In this document: in pieces, positions 8,381 to 16,561 of the stretch
How the letters are laid out: each line of letters starts with the position of its first letter
Position numbering within the stretch: the first letter of the stretch is position 1
Virus record (IMG/VR): IMGVR_UViG_3300025276_000165
Coordinates: 1 to 28,078 of that record
DNA: 28,078 nt
Direction: 5' to 3' (one strand)
DNA from: a virus
Translations under genes and position numbers: made by a program
Notes under the pieces: generated by a model
Database searches by the model: none
What the model was told of the DNA's origin: nothing
What the model saw: the letters and a program-made list of their open reading frames with translations, nothing else

Positions 8381-10279
8381 TTAACCACCTCCAGACATTA
8401 AATCATTAAAAGCATCTAACTTGCTTTTGCTACTCTCTGATTGTTGAGAATTCCCTTGATCAAGGATATACTGAGCAACAGCGTTATCAGAAGAGTTGCC
8501 TAAAGGACTGCCTAAAGGATTGTCTTCACCACCAAAGTATTTTTTAACTGCGTCAATGCCTTGAGTTAGCAACCCACCCTCATTTTGGAACTCACCACCG
8601 GACAGTGCCATTAGTGCTTGTTCCATAGCTGTTGGTTGATTACCAAACATACTACCCATCATGCCCTGTAGCTGCTGCTGTTGTAACAAGTTAGCCATGT
8701 TACCGCCTTGCATATAAGACTCAAGACCACGACCACCCATCTGTGATTGTAACTCAGCACCTGCCAACTGACCACGTTGTGCCATCTGTCCACCTGCCTG
8801 ACCTAACTGAGCCAGTGCCAAAGCTTGCTGTTGAGGCATATAGCCAGCATCTAACATGCCAGTACCCATACCTAAGCGACCCCGCTGTAGAGCCTGTTGT
8901 GCTGCTGCTGCACCTTGGTCTGCACCCTGCAAAGCCATAAGGTTCTGCAAGTACTGCTGTTCAAACCCTTGTCCAGTCTGCGCCCCTTGCATACCAACGC
9001 CTGCTAGTGTAGCACCACGGCCTATACCTGCTGTCTCTAGGTCTGAACCCATGCCTGCTAGGTTCTGTGTCATACCTGTCAACGTCTGTGCGCGTTGTAG
9101 CCCCTGTGCTTGCTCCTGCATACCCATCTGACGAGCTTGTAGAGATGCTGAGTTCTGAGCTTCGGCCTGTGCCTTAGCCATAGCTAGTTGCTCTGGTGTA
9201 CCGCCATAGGCTCCTGTTGAAACACCTAATCGTCCTTGTGCTAATAGTTTTTCTTCCAGCTCCATAGCGTTACGTTGTTCTTCAGGACGCTGTGTTGCTC
9301 TAATAGAAGAGTAAATGTCATTCTGTGCTTGCTCAGGGGAAGTCAGTAGCCCTTGACCTGCTTGTGATGCAAGGTTGCCATACTGTGTGCGTAGGTTTTG
9401 TAAGTCTTGAGGCTGACCAGCAGCTCCAAACTGTCCCATTGCACCGCCTAGTCCTGCCTGTGTAATGCCTTCCATACCTGTAGGCTGGCCTTGCTGACTT
9501 AACTGTTGACCAAACATACCACCCATAGCACCACGTTGAGCTGCAATAGAAGGATCAATAGAGTTGACATTACCAAACTGCTGCTGTGCGCCAGACATCA
9601 ACTGGTTCTGCATACGTTGTTGTTGTTGGTTAAGCCCTATGTTAGTACCACCTGAGGCATCTGTCTGTATATTGGCTAGGTTGGACGTTACACCATAAGG
9701 TTTAAACTGAGCAGCGTCAGAGCCTCGTTGACCCATCTGTTCAGCCATGTCTAAACCAGCAACACCTGTCTGATAAGCACCCTCTATGCCCTTCTGTCCT
9801 GCGTAGTAACCACCTGCGGCCTGTAAAGCACCACCTAAGTTACCACTCAACAAGCCACCTATGGCAGCACTACCGTAAGCGCCAGCACCATTGTTGCCTG
9901 AAGCATACGGGTTGTTACCTGCGGTGATTGGGCCTTGATTCTGATTGCCATATCCTCTATCGTTGACTATAGGAGGGCCATAGCTAACTGCTTGCTGTGG
10001 GGCAAAAGGAAACTGGGAAGTCCTAGTAGGGCCAACAGTTCCTCTGCCTGTCATGCCTGTGCCACCTGTGTCAGTCTGCGCTGCGCCACCTGTGCCAAAC
10101 ATATCGTTCAACATACCTTCCATATAGTCAGCCTGCGAAAACCCACCTTCTGGTGGTCTTAGCTCTGCCATCCCACCCTGAGGTAAAAACCCAGCGCCCT
10201 GCCCACCTTGTTGCATACGCGGCTGCATCATGCTTAATCGTCCACCGTATTGTAGGTCTCTATTTATAGGACTAGCCAT
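8381..10279 (-). CDS. Gln/Gly/Met-rich putative virion protein (632 aa)
   Basis: A very low-complexity protein: long stretches are built from Gln, Gly, Met and Ala, with runs such as QQQQRMQNQ and repeated MGMQEQAQGLQ or GMGTGML-like segments from about residue 200 to 560. The first ~130 residues are Pro/Gly-rich and look disordered. A Gly/Ala segment around 130-165 (GAYGSAAIGGLLSGNLGGALQAAGGYYAGQKG) resembles a short membrane-active patch. Similar Gln/Met-rich proteins are frequent after the tail nozzle genes in marine podoviruses, where they are found in virions. The start overlaps the stop of the 77-aa gene (TAATG). The function is unknown; a core or ejection protein is the best guess. Confidence 0.6.
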   Translation of the reverse strand: MASPINRDLQYGGRLSMMQPRMQQGGQGAGFLPQGGMAELRPPEGGFSQADYMEGMLNDMFGTGGAAQTDTGGTGMTGRGTVGPTRTSQFPFAPQQAVSYGPPIVNDRGYGNQNQGPITAGNNPYASGNNGAGAYGSAAIGGLLSGNLGGALQAAGGYYAGQKGIEGAYQTGVAGLDMAEQMGQRGSDAAQFKPYGVTSNLANIQTDASGGTNIGLNQQQQRMQNQLMSGAQQQFGNVNSIDPSIAAQRGAMGGMFGQQLSQQGQPTGMEGITQAGLGGAMGQFGAAGQPQDLQNLRTQYGNLASQAGQGLLTSPEQAQNDIYSSIRATQRPEEQRNAMELEEKLLAQGRLGVSTGAYGGTPEQLAMAKAQAEAQNSASLQARQMGMQEQAQGLQRAQTLTGMTQNLAGMGSDLETAGIGRGATLAGVGMQGAQTGQGFEQQYLQNLMALQGADQGAAAAQQALQRGRLGMGTGMLDAGYMPQQQALALAQLGQAGGQMAQRGQLAGAELQSQMGGRGLESYMQGGNMANLLQQQQLQGMMGSMFGNQPTAMEQALMALSGGEFQNEGGLLTQGIDAVKKYFGGEDNPLGSPLGNSSDNAVAQYILDQGNSQQSESSKSKLDAFNDLMSGGG

Positions 10280-10512
10280 CAGTAAGCTCCTCCGGTTATA
10301 ATTCCAGCCGTGAGTGTACCCGACACAGTAACTGCGGCTGCGGTGACAGTTCCTGTAAATGTTGGCCCAGCAGTATTAGATTTACTGTTAACAGCAACAG
10401 CAATATTATTATACTCTGCATCAATCTCTGTACCTCGTACAATCTTATTGGCATTGCCAGTAGCAAGTGCATCTTTAGCTGCAAAATTAGTAGTCTTTGT
10501 GTAATTAGACAT
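10279..10512 (-). CDS. Small virion-type protein (77 aa)
   Basis: Begins MSNYTKTTNFAAKDAL and continues with KIVRGTEIDAEYNNIA, a pattern common in the N-terminal part of phage tail appendage proteins and small virion proteins. The C-terminal half is Thr/Val/Ala-rich beta repeat (FTGTVTAAAVTVSGTLTAGI), typical of trimeric fibre shafts. At 77 aa it has no receptor domain, so it may be a short plug or tip, or a fibre stub left after loss of a distal domain. It directly follows the nozzle gene with no spacer and overlaps the start of the 632-aa gene by one base. Confidence 0.6.
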   Translation of the reverse strand: MSNYTKTTNFAAKDALATGNANKIVRGTEIDAEYNNIAVAVNSKSNTAGPTFTGTVTAAAVTVSGTLTAGIITGGAY

Positions 10513-12042
10513 TTAGATAAGTCTCCCCATTAAGGCATGTATGTCAATTTTTTGAATAGATAAAGGTACGGCATCAATCTGTGCTTCAATGCCAATAGTA
10601 ACGACTGAACCACTACCCCCTGTGTTAACAGAAGGTGTGTTAATTAAAGCATCAACACCACCGGAGTATTCTCCTATTGCATACTCTGCAACACCGTATT
10701 CAGCAATAGTGCTTGCCGAAGAGAAAGTAAAGACTTGCTTATTATAGGCGCTGGTGTAATCATAACCCCAGTTAAGAGTAATGTCCGTACCATGCGCCCC
10801 CACAATAGTCAAGTTAAATTTCTTTAGGAACTTTAGGTTTGACCCATTACCGAAATCAGTAGGATTGCTGAAGTAACGTAACTGATACGTAGCTGCACCA
10901 TCTAAATAACCTGAGTACTTAACAATACCTGTAGATTTACCTAAGTATATTGTACCGTCCTCTAGATTACCGAAGGATATAGGGTCTATCTCTGACCATG
11001 TGGTTACTCTGTGCGCTCCTGATTGATCTAGAGGGCCACGCATATCAAAGCAATACACCTCGTTACTTGTTGGCAATGAAAGAAGGTAGAAGGCTTCCCC
11101 TGCGCTGTACAGTGACTTAATAGGTAACACCTGTTGTGCTACTTCAGCCATTAGATCGTTACGTACATTCTTGCTAATGTCCCGCATAGGTAGAGACTTT
11201 TCTTGTATCACTCTACCAAAGCTACGAAGACCGGAGTCTGACAAAAACAAAAGATCAGTACCTGTAAGCTGAACAGAGTCTCTAGCAATACAACCTACAC
11301 CATCAACAGTATCTGCAAGAACCATATTTGCTGGGCTAGAAGCTCCAGAATAAACAATAATAGAATGCTTACCAAAGATAACTAAGAAGTCATTGTGTGC
11401 CGCTAGTGCCACAACCTCGTCATAACCAGAAGGCCATACTAATGTTAAGTCAATGTTTCCTGATTCGGAACCATGCCAATCGTTAGGGTCTAAGATAGCA
11501 GACCAATAAATTGTATGAGCATTCCCTGTCACATCTACTGTCCATGCACGACCAAAGGCTCCTAAGACTTCATTGCCAAAAGGTGCGTTGTTGCCACTGT
11601 CAACTAATTTTGTTAATGTAGTGCTACCACCTGAAGACCTTAGCGGATGATGTCCTTTCTGAAAGAACAAAACACTGTTGTTAAAAGATATAATCTTCCA
11701 GTTGTTAGCAGTAATAGAATAACCAGCAGGCAAAGTCACTACAACCAACGTGCTTGTTCCTGTAAATATCTTGTTGTTGCCTGTGGAAAACACTGTCTTA
11801 GTGCCAGTCCTAGCTGTAAACTCAAAGATAGTTTCTATGCCACGGCTACTACCTAACACAGCAGAGCCGTTAGTTGTGACTGCGCTATAGCCCTTACGTG
11901 CGCCTATACGTCCTAGCTTATCAATGACACAGTTATCAGCAACAGCAGCAAAGGAAGGGTCTACACTAATAGGTGAATCCTGTGTATTAAGCCCAGCAAA
12001 GCCGGGACTTGCTATGGTAATGTTCTGTAGTTGTTGAGCCAT
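10513..12042 (-). CDS. Tail nozzle protein, T7 gp12 (tail tubular B)-like
   Basis: A 509-aa beta-rich protein that starts directly at the stop codon of the adaptor gene (TAATG), the same order as gp11-gp12 in T7. The N-terminus, with FAGLNTQDSPISVDPSFAAV (14-33), CVIDKLGRIGARKGY (37-51) and many short beta strands such as IETIFEF and KIISFNNSVLFF, resembles podoviral nozzle proteins that form the tip of the short tail. It is shorter than T7 gp12 (794 aa) but near the length seen in SIO1/P22-like marine phages. No enzymatic motif is visible. The role is inferred from gene order plus general resemblance. Confidence 0.7.
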   Translation of the reverse strand: MAQQLQNITIASPGFAGLNTQDSPISVDPSFAAVADNCVIDKLGRIGARKGYSAVTTNGSAVLGSSRGIETIFEFTARTGTKTVFSTGNNKIFTGTSTLVVVTLPAGYSITANNWKIISFNNSVLFFQKGHHPLRSSGGSTTLTKLVDSGNNAPFGNEVLGAFGRAWTVDVTGNAHTIYWSAILDPNDWHGSESGNIDLTLVWPSGYDEVVALAAHNDFLVIFGKHSIIVYSGASSPANMVLADTVDGVGCIARDSVQLTGTDLLFLSDSGLRSFGRVIQEKSLPMRDISKNVRNDLMAEVAQQVLPIKSLYSAGEAFYLLSLPTSNEVYCFDMRGPLDQSGAHRVTTWSEIDPISFGNLEDGTIYLGKSTGIVKYSGYLDGAATYQLRYFSNPTDFGNGSNLKFLKKFNLTIVGAHGTDITLNWGYDYTSAYNKQVFTFSSASTIAEYGVAEYAIGEYSGGVDALINTPSVNTGGSGSVVTIGIEAQIDAVPLSIQKIDIHALMGRLI

Positions 12043-12674
12043 TATGAGTACCAGATAGTTTCTTCAGGATGTAATGCAGCATCCATTGCTATTGCGTCTG
12101 CTAATGAATCATCAGCTAATGCGAATAACTCCGCTGCGCTAGTACCGCCAGTCTCTCCTCTCTCTCGTGCTGCTAAAGCTGTAGCCTGTCGAACAACAGG
12201 GTTAAAGGGTACGTTCAGTACGTCAGTATCTGCTGTGAACTCTGAGGTACGCAACACAAGGTTAAAACGTAATGTATATGCTTTGTCTGGTATAGGATAC
12301 AAGTCAACACTATTGATACCGTTGATACTATAGAACTGTGTGGTTCCTTTAGGTACGCTTGTGAAGTCTAGGAATGCGTTGTCAAACCAACGAGATGTCT
12401 TGTACTGTAGGAAAGAGTTTAAGCTATCATTGGTAGCGTCTAGCATTTTAATGGTGTTGTCAGCACCTGTAAGTACGTAGTTAAAAACATTAGCTTGTGT
12501 ATCTACTGTGAGTGTAGTGCGTAGCCCTGTCCAATCCCAAGCAGTCTCTACTGATAGTTTAGCGTCATTGACATACTCACCTATCAGCTTAGAATACGAG
12601 TTTTCATTAACAGTAGCTACTTCATCCTCACGAAGTCTAACTAATACTTTGTTTACTAGCTGTAAGTAAGTCAT
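12042..12674 (-). CDS. Tail adaptor protein, T7 gp11 (tail tubular A)-like
   Basis: A 210-aa protein with the typical start of podoviral adaptors: MTYLQLVNKVLVRLREDEV, then YVNDAKLSVETAWDWTGLRTT (residues ~34-54), a beta middle part with IDLYPIPD-like sequence (VDLYPIPDKAYTLRF), and a helical end (VVRQATALAARERGE...AELFALADDSLADA). Adaptors join the portal ring to the nozzle. It overlaps the nozzle gene by one base and is 16 bases downstream of the 571-aa gene. Its order with the nozzle gene agrees with T7 gp11-gp12. Confidence 0.82.
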   Translation of the reverse strand: MTYLQLVNKVLVRLREDEVATVNENSYSKLIGEYVNDAKLSVETAWDWTGLRTTLTVDTQANVFNYVLTGADNTIKMLDATNDSLNSFLQYKTSRWFDNAFLDFTSVPKGTTQFYSINGINSVDLYPIPDKAYTLRFNLVLRTSEFTADTDVLNVPFNPVVRQATALAARERGETGGTSAAELFALADDSLADAIAMDAALHPEETIWYS

Positions 12675-12690
12675 TATATAACCTTATTGT

Positions 12691-14406
12691 TTAACTAAAT
12701 TGAGATGTAAAGGGTGACGTAAGTAAATCTTCAAGAGATACTTGATTAGGTGACAGAATGTCCTCAAACTCTCCAAGACCTATTTCACCCTTAAATCTAA
12801 ATAGTTCATTATTAAATATTTTATCTGTTGTTCTTGAGCCTGAGGGCATAGACATATTAAAGCCACCACCACCAGCAAGTAATCCACCTATCTCAGGTAA
12901 GTTTATCTCAGGTAAGTCTATCTTAGGTAGGTCATCAACCCAGTTGTCTAAAGGATTAACCGCTGCTCTAAATGCATCTTCAACAGGCTTTAAATTAATA
13001 TCGTCAACCCAGTTGTCTAAAGGATTAACAGCGCCTCTAACTCCTGTGTCTACAGCGGAGAGTAATTTCCCTGTGGGTCTTGTAACGGCATCATCAAAGC
13101 CACTACCAACTGTCCTGAGAGTATCTTCAATACCTTTTAAATCAGTATCTTTTACTTTCTCCCATGTGTTATCATCTATAAGACTACCTACTGCTCTTGT
13201 GCCGTCTTCAATCTTACTACCTGCCCAACGAACAGCGTCCTCTAGTTTACCAAAGTCAACACCAAAGTCTGGGAACTTACCATCAAAGTCAGGTAATGAA
13301 TAGTTGCCTAACGTACCGCCTTCTTTAATGTATTCAACAAAGCCACTCTTTAAAGCGTCTTTAGCTGAACCACCCTGTGCTACTTTTGAAATAGCTTTGT
13401 TAAGTCCAGCAGTGAAGTCATCTACTTGTATGCCCTTGCTTTGAAGGAAGGCATTATCTACACCTACCTTACCCAACGCACCTGCTGTAAGTTGTGGGCC
13501 GTAATAACCAACAAGCGCACCACCTATGTCTCCTGAAGCGCCAGATGCTGCTGCGTTCATCAAGCCCATTGTTTGTCCGTAGGTCAGACCACCTACTCCT
13601 TTACCTACAAGAGCCGCTGTCTCCGCTGCTTTACCTGCGTTTATAGCGTCACCAAAAGCAGAGCCACTGGTCATAGCAGCACTTCTAGCGGTCTCTCCTG
13701 CTGTCTTAGCTGCTGCTGCACCTTGTGGTGGCTTGAGCATACCTGTAACTTTAAGTCCATCTACACCAGCCATTAATAAATCTGTAGCTGTAACCTTTTG
13801 ACCTGTCGCTACTTTAAGAGCCGTAAGTGCTGCTGTGGCTCCGGGAATAAAGGAAGCACCCATAGAAATATAAGGGTTTGTAGCCAGATCTTCAAAGCTA
13901 GATAGTTCTTCTACCCACACGGTAGAATAAGAACCTACAGGGCCAGAGGCTTCATAGCGGCCACCATTTTTGTGGTCATCTCCAGCAATCTGTGCAACAG
14001 ACGATTGACTACCTGTGTTTAAGAATAACTTAGTACCGTCTTCTGCTTCTTGGTAAGGAGGTATTTCATTCTTATTAACGTAATCAACAACATTGGTATC
14101 TACTTCTTTATTGTAGTAGTCTTTTAGCTGACTAGTGGGGTTCCGTTGTAGTTTGTTTATGTCTCTATTTTTAACATTACTAAAGTCACCAGACTCTCTA
14201 GCCATGTCGGATAACGCACGACTTTGACCTTCTTGTTGGTTACGGAAATTACCCAGATTACCAAAGGCTTCTTGTGTGCTGCCTAGCTTTGACGCTCCTA
14301 TAAGAGAAGGAGCAGCAGGACGAGACAAAGCAGGAGCTGCCTGTGCTATGGGTTCAGGAGCAAAAGCATCTTCTGTGTCAAAAGGACTAGCGAAAGCATC
14401 AACCAT
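12691..14406 (-). CDS. Putative virion/tail-associated protein (571 aa)
   Basis: Unrecognised large protein between the 3TM holin and the tail adaptor. It begins MVDAFASPFDTEDAFAPEP, a disordered Pro/Ala-rich tail. Residues ~180-330 are Gly/Ala-rich with amphipathic or hydrophobic segments (ISMGASFIPGATAALTAL, GDIGGALVGYYGPQLTAGALG). Later there are acidic repeats: VNPLDNWVDD twice (about 459-468 and 482-491) and LPKID-LPEIN-LPEIG just after. This design, with disordered ends and a Gly/Ala membrane-like core, recalls internal virion or pilot proteins. It is the first gene wholly downstream of the strong promoter at 14795-14823. The role is inferred from neighbours only. Confidence 0.6.
   Translation of the reverse strand: MVDAFASPFDTEDAFAPEPIAQAAPALSRPAAPSLIGASKLGSTQEAFGNLGNFRNQQEGQSRALSDMARESGDFSNVKNRDINKLQRNPTSQLKDYYNKEVDTNVVDYVNKNEIPPYQEAEDGTKLFLNTGSQSSVAQIAGDDHKNGGRYEASGPVGSYSTVWVEELSSFEDLATNPYISMGASFIPGATAALTALKVATGQKVTATDLLMAGVDGLKVTGMLKPPQGAAAAKTAGETARSAAMTSGSAFGDAINAGKAAETAALVGKGVGGLTYGQTMGLMNAAASGASGDIGGALVGYYGPQLTAGALGKVGVDNAFLQSKGIQVDDFTAGLNKAISKVAQGGSAKDALKSGFVEYIKEGGTLGNYSLPDFDGKFPDFGVDFGKLEDAVRWAGSKIEDGTRAVGSLIDDNTWEKVKDTDLKGIEDTLRTVGSGFDDAVTRPTGKLLSAVDTGVRGAVNPLDNWVDDINLKPVEDAFRAAVNPLDNWVDDLPKIDLPEINLPEIGGLLAGGGGFNMSMPSGSRTTDKIFNNELFRFKGEIGLGEFEDILSPNQVSLEDLLTSPFTSQFS
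12935..13029 (-). repeat. Two 26-bp exact direct repeats in the 571-aa gene
   Basis: The same 26 bases occur at 12935-12960 and 13004-13029, offset 69 bp (23 codons), so both copies encode VNPLDNWVDD in frame. Immediately downstream in the gene (12895-12935), a 15-bp unit encoding LP(E/K)I(N/D) occurs about three times. Confidence 0.9.
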
Positions 14407-14408
14407 AA

Positions 14409-14792
14409 TTATTTCTCTCTTTGAACACCCTTAGTTTTTTCTACGGTACGCATAGCGCCTAGACCTAGCATACCCATGAGAACAGTTGTAAGCAGTGAGC
14501 TGTCAACAGGAGGTACAGTAAACCAGATGCCTAAGATAGGGGATAGGATTGTAGAGTAGACTAGAGCAAAGCAACATGACCAACCGACTGCTGGTCTCCA
14601 GCCTGCTACAAATAGATTCTTGTGTGCCGCCTCTACCTTATTGACTTCCAACTGGCCCTTGGATAACTCTAAGGCATGACGCTCTGCCATAGTACTAATT
14701 TCGTGTGCTAAAGCATTCTTAGTATCTTTATCTTCAATAAATTTATCTAATAAAGAAGTTACTGGACTAATTAAACTATTTAAAATACTCAT
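14409..14792 (-). CDS. Holin, 3TM gene-transfer-agent type
   Basis: A 127-aa membrane protein matching the family of three-TM holins first described in gene transfer agents (PF11351 type). It has a helical N-terminal part (ISPVTSLLDKFIEDKD), then the signature AGWRPAVGW at ~63-71 leading into hydrophobic segments (~66-92), then a last hydrophobic segment LLTTVLMGMLGLGAMRTVEK (~100-119). Holins permeabilise the inner membrane so that the endolysin reaches the wall. A consensus promoter has its -10 box ending only two bases before this ATG and no Shine-Dalgarno is visible, so this start would depend on read-through from upstream. A second small membrane protein gene lies just upstream. Confidence 0.8.
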   Translation of the reverse strand: MSILNSLISPVTSLLDKFIEDKDTKNALAHEISTMAERHALELSKGQLEVNKVEAAHKNLFVAGWRPAVGWSCCFALVYSTILSPILGIWFTVPPVDSSLLTTVLMGMLGLGAMRTVEKTKGVQREK

Positions 14793-14794
14793 AT

Positions 14795-14823
14795 ATTATA
14801 CACTATTTTTAGTTGAATGTCAA
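14795..14823 (-). promoter_or_regulatory. Sigma70-type promoter P3 (lysis/tail unit)
   Basis: Reading the - strand: -35 TTGACA (14818-14823), 17-bp spacer, -10 TATAAT (14795-14800). Both boxes are perfect consensus. The -35 overlaps the TGA stop of the 54-aa membrane protein and the -10 lies 2 bases before the holin ATG. The expected start of transcription, about 14788, falls inside codon 2 of the holin gene, so its clear target is the 571-aa gene and the tail and internal virion genes beyond. Confidence 0.85.
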
Positions 14824-14984
14824 GGTTTATTAAACAATTTCTTAACAGTGTCAGTTTCCCATATACGGATACCTAGCCACACTATAGTAAATATAGAGGC
14901 CGTAGGCGGAAGCCAAGCTGCTAAAGCAAGAACACCTGTAGAGGCAGCAGCTAAGTCAATAACATCCTTACCTGTGTCAAGCAT
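14820..14984 (-). CDS. Small membrane protein, holin-like (54 aa)
   Basis: Frame of 54 codons starting with MLDTGKDVIDLAAASTGVLA and ending KKLFNKP. It has one or two hydrophobic helices (about 9-24 and 28-41, with WLPPTASIFTIVWLGIRIW) and a basic tail. The WLPP...IVW-x-GIRI pattern is common in small phage membrane proteins annotated as class II or T7-type holins. It overlaps the upstream 74-aa gene by 8 bases and lies next to the 3TM holin, so this locus may encode a holin pair or a holin with antiholin. Its TGA is embedded in the -35 box of the downstream promoter. Confidence 0.75.
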   Translation of the reverse strand: MLDTGKDVIDLAAASTGVLALAAWLPPTASIFTIVWLGIRIWETDTVKKLFNKP

Positions 14985-15201
14985 AGTTAAGCCCTGCTGT
15001 GATTGCAGCGTTAAGAGGTGTCATGTCCTCTGTAGTCCAGAAGTCTTTGGCTATCATAATCTGTAGATGTTGTACGTTACGGTCTACAGTAGCAGCAGGC
15101 TCGTAGTGACTAGAGTCATCAGCAACAATAGCATTGATAAGGTCTACACTGGATAAGCACCAGAGATACTGCTGTGCTGGGGTTGCGTCTTGATGGCTCA
15201 T
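14977..15201 (-). CDS. Hypothetical protein (74 aa)
   Basis: Starts at a TAATG overlap with the S74 fibre gene and ends overlapping the 54-aa membrane protein by 8 bases. The product is mildly acidic and helical, with DATPAQQYLWCLSSVDLINAIV, TVDRNVQHLQIMIAKDFWTTEDM and TPLNAAITAGLNYA. There is no signal or membrane segment. I do not recognise a named family. Position between a fibre and the lysis genes is shared with small accessory proteins in other marine phages; a fibre-associated role is possible but unproved. Confidence 0.65.
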   Translation of the reverse strand: MSHQDATPAQQYLWCLSSVDLINAIVADDSSHYEPAATVDRNVQHLQIMIAKDFWTTEDMTPLNAAITAGLNYA

Positions 15202-16103
15202 TAGTTATTCTCCAGTTCTGTTACACGCGCTGAAAGCTCTTGTATGGCCTTCACAAGGATAGGGATAAGATTACCTGCCGTAGCCTCTAGCTTCTCAGGG
15301 TTAGACTCATAGACTAAGTTAAGCTTGTTCTTGTCTGCTCCAGCAGCCTCTAGCAACTCTTGTGCAATAAAGCCCTGCTCTACCTTACCGTCCTTAGAAC
15401 TACCATCACGAGTAGCCCATGTAAACTGACGTGGCTGTAGCGTGTTAAGGAAGTCTACACCGTAAGATGTGTCAACAATGTTAGTCTTGTCTCTAGCGTC
15501 TGACAACGAAGAGATACTCTGTACATTACAACGTAAAGCAGAACTATTGGCATTACCTAATGTAATTTCGTTACTGACTGTAGCAGCAGAAGCCAAGGAG
15601 TTTTGACCTACATTAACATTGCCTTGTCCTGTAGTGACGTTAGCACCTGCTGAGTCACCTAGAAAAGTATTACTAAAGGCCGTTGTTGCAGCGTTGCCAG
15701 CAATAAAACCAATAGCAGTGTTGAAGTTACCAAGACATTTATTAAGCGCATTCTTACCTATTGCTGTGTTACCTGCTCCTGATACATCATCTCTAAGAGC
15801 CTCGTTCCCTAACGCTGTATTGCTAACGCCTGTAGTAACAGTCTTACCAGCTTGTGAACCAATAAAAGTATTAGAAACGCCAGTCGTTATAGCTACACCA
15901 GCATTAGCACCTAGTGTTACATTATTAGTAGCTTTAGGGCTGTTTGCTGTCAGGTCTGCACCTAGCGATACAACAGCATTACTAGCATTTTTAGTGTACA
16001 GCTTCCTGTCTGTGACGTTGACAGCCAGCTCACCTTGAGTTAAAGCTCCAGCAGAAGGTACAGCATTTGCAGTGCTTGAGTTCTTTGTAATAATTGTAGT
16101 CAT
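15201..16103 (-). CDS. Tail fibre with C-terminal S74 intramolecular chaperone
   Basis: A 300-aa protein. The N-terminus (SAGALTQGELAVNVTDRKLY, ~17-36) is the common fibre opening seen in phage tropism and fibre proteins. The middle (~60-195) is a beta-helix-like array of short repeats of the type TTGVSNTFIGSQAGKTV / TTGVSNTALGNEAL / GNFNTAIGFIAGN. The C-terminus contains SDARDKTNI (~202-210), GVDFLNTLQPRQFTW and GFIAQEL, diagnostic of the peptidase S74 chaperone domain, which trimerises the fibre and cuts itself off at the Ser of the SDxRxK region. It ends in a helical coil (AIQELSARVTELENN). Probably a receptor-binding spike or fibre, one of several here. Confidence 0.85.
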   Translation of the reverse strand: MTTIITKNSSTANAVPSAGALTQGELAVNVTDRKLYTKNASNAVVSLGADLTANSPKATNNVTLGANAGVAITTGVSNTFIGSQAGKTVTTGVSNTALGNEALRDDVSGAGNTAIGKNALNKCLGNFNTAIGFIAGNAATTAFSNTFLGDSAGANVTTGQGNVNVGQNSLASAATVSNEITLGNANSSALRCNVQSISSLSDARDKTNIVDTSYGVDFLNTLQPRQFTWATRDGSSKDGKVEQGFIAQELLEAAGADKNKLNLVYESNPEKLEATAGNLIPILVKAIQELSARVTELENN

Positions 16104-16104
16104 T

Positions 16105-16560
16105 TTACTGACCTCCAGTAATTAAGATATATAGTCCAATTCCTACAATGATTAGTAAGACTGTCCCTAAGATTGTTTTGACTGCTTCTGTTGCTTTAGT
16201 CTGCTTGCGTAACTTAGCTAGACGTTGCTTCTCTAGCTTATGCTTGTGTTCCATTAGAGACTTGTGTTGTATGTGTAACATGTCACGCCACACTTCTCTA
16301 GGGGTTATCTTCTTGAGTTCCTTCTCACGCTCTCTAATGGCGTTCTTAGCCCATGCAAGCTCTAAGGCTTCCTCCTGTGTCAGTACATGATCACCCTGCT
16401 TAGAAGCCTCCTCAATCGTTTCTACGGCTACCTTGCTTTCCGTAAGACTTGTAAAAATACCAGCAAGGTCTGACAAGTTTGACCCAGACTCTTTCACAGT
16501 CTTTATTCCTGCGTTCAGAGTCTTGAGTACACCAACTACTGCTGAGATTTCTACAATCAT
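16105..16560 (-). CDS. Membrane-anchored coiled-coil protein (151 aa)
   Basis: The N-terminus is helical (MIVEISAVVGVLKTLNAGIKTV), the middle is highly charged helix (~70-125; EREKELKKITPREVWRDML and then a Lys/His-rich stretch), and a single hydrophobic helix occupies ~128-147 (TILGTVLLIIVGIGLYILI) just before the C-terminus. Proteins with a VWRDM- or W-containing charged coiled coil at this place between fibre and lysis genes are common in marine podoviruses, without known function. A tail-anchored lysis protein or inner-membrane spanin is possible, but the topology (C-terminal anchor) is not that of classical Rz. It is followed one base later by the S74 fibre gene. Confidence 0.65.
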   Translation of the reverse strand: MIVEISAVVGVLKTLNAGIKTVKESGSNLSDLAGIFTSLTESKVAVETIEEASKQGDHVLTQEEALELAWAKNAIREREKELKKITPREVWRDMLHIQHKSLMEHKHKLEKQRLAKLRKQTKATEAVKTILGTVLLIIVGIGLYILITGGQ

Positions 16561-16561
16561 A

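Noticed and set aside
12758-13303. 181-codon + strand frame
   Set aside because: Antisense shadow of the 571-aa gene; its length comes from repeat-rich sequence and it has no ribosome site or promoter.
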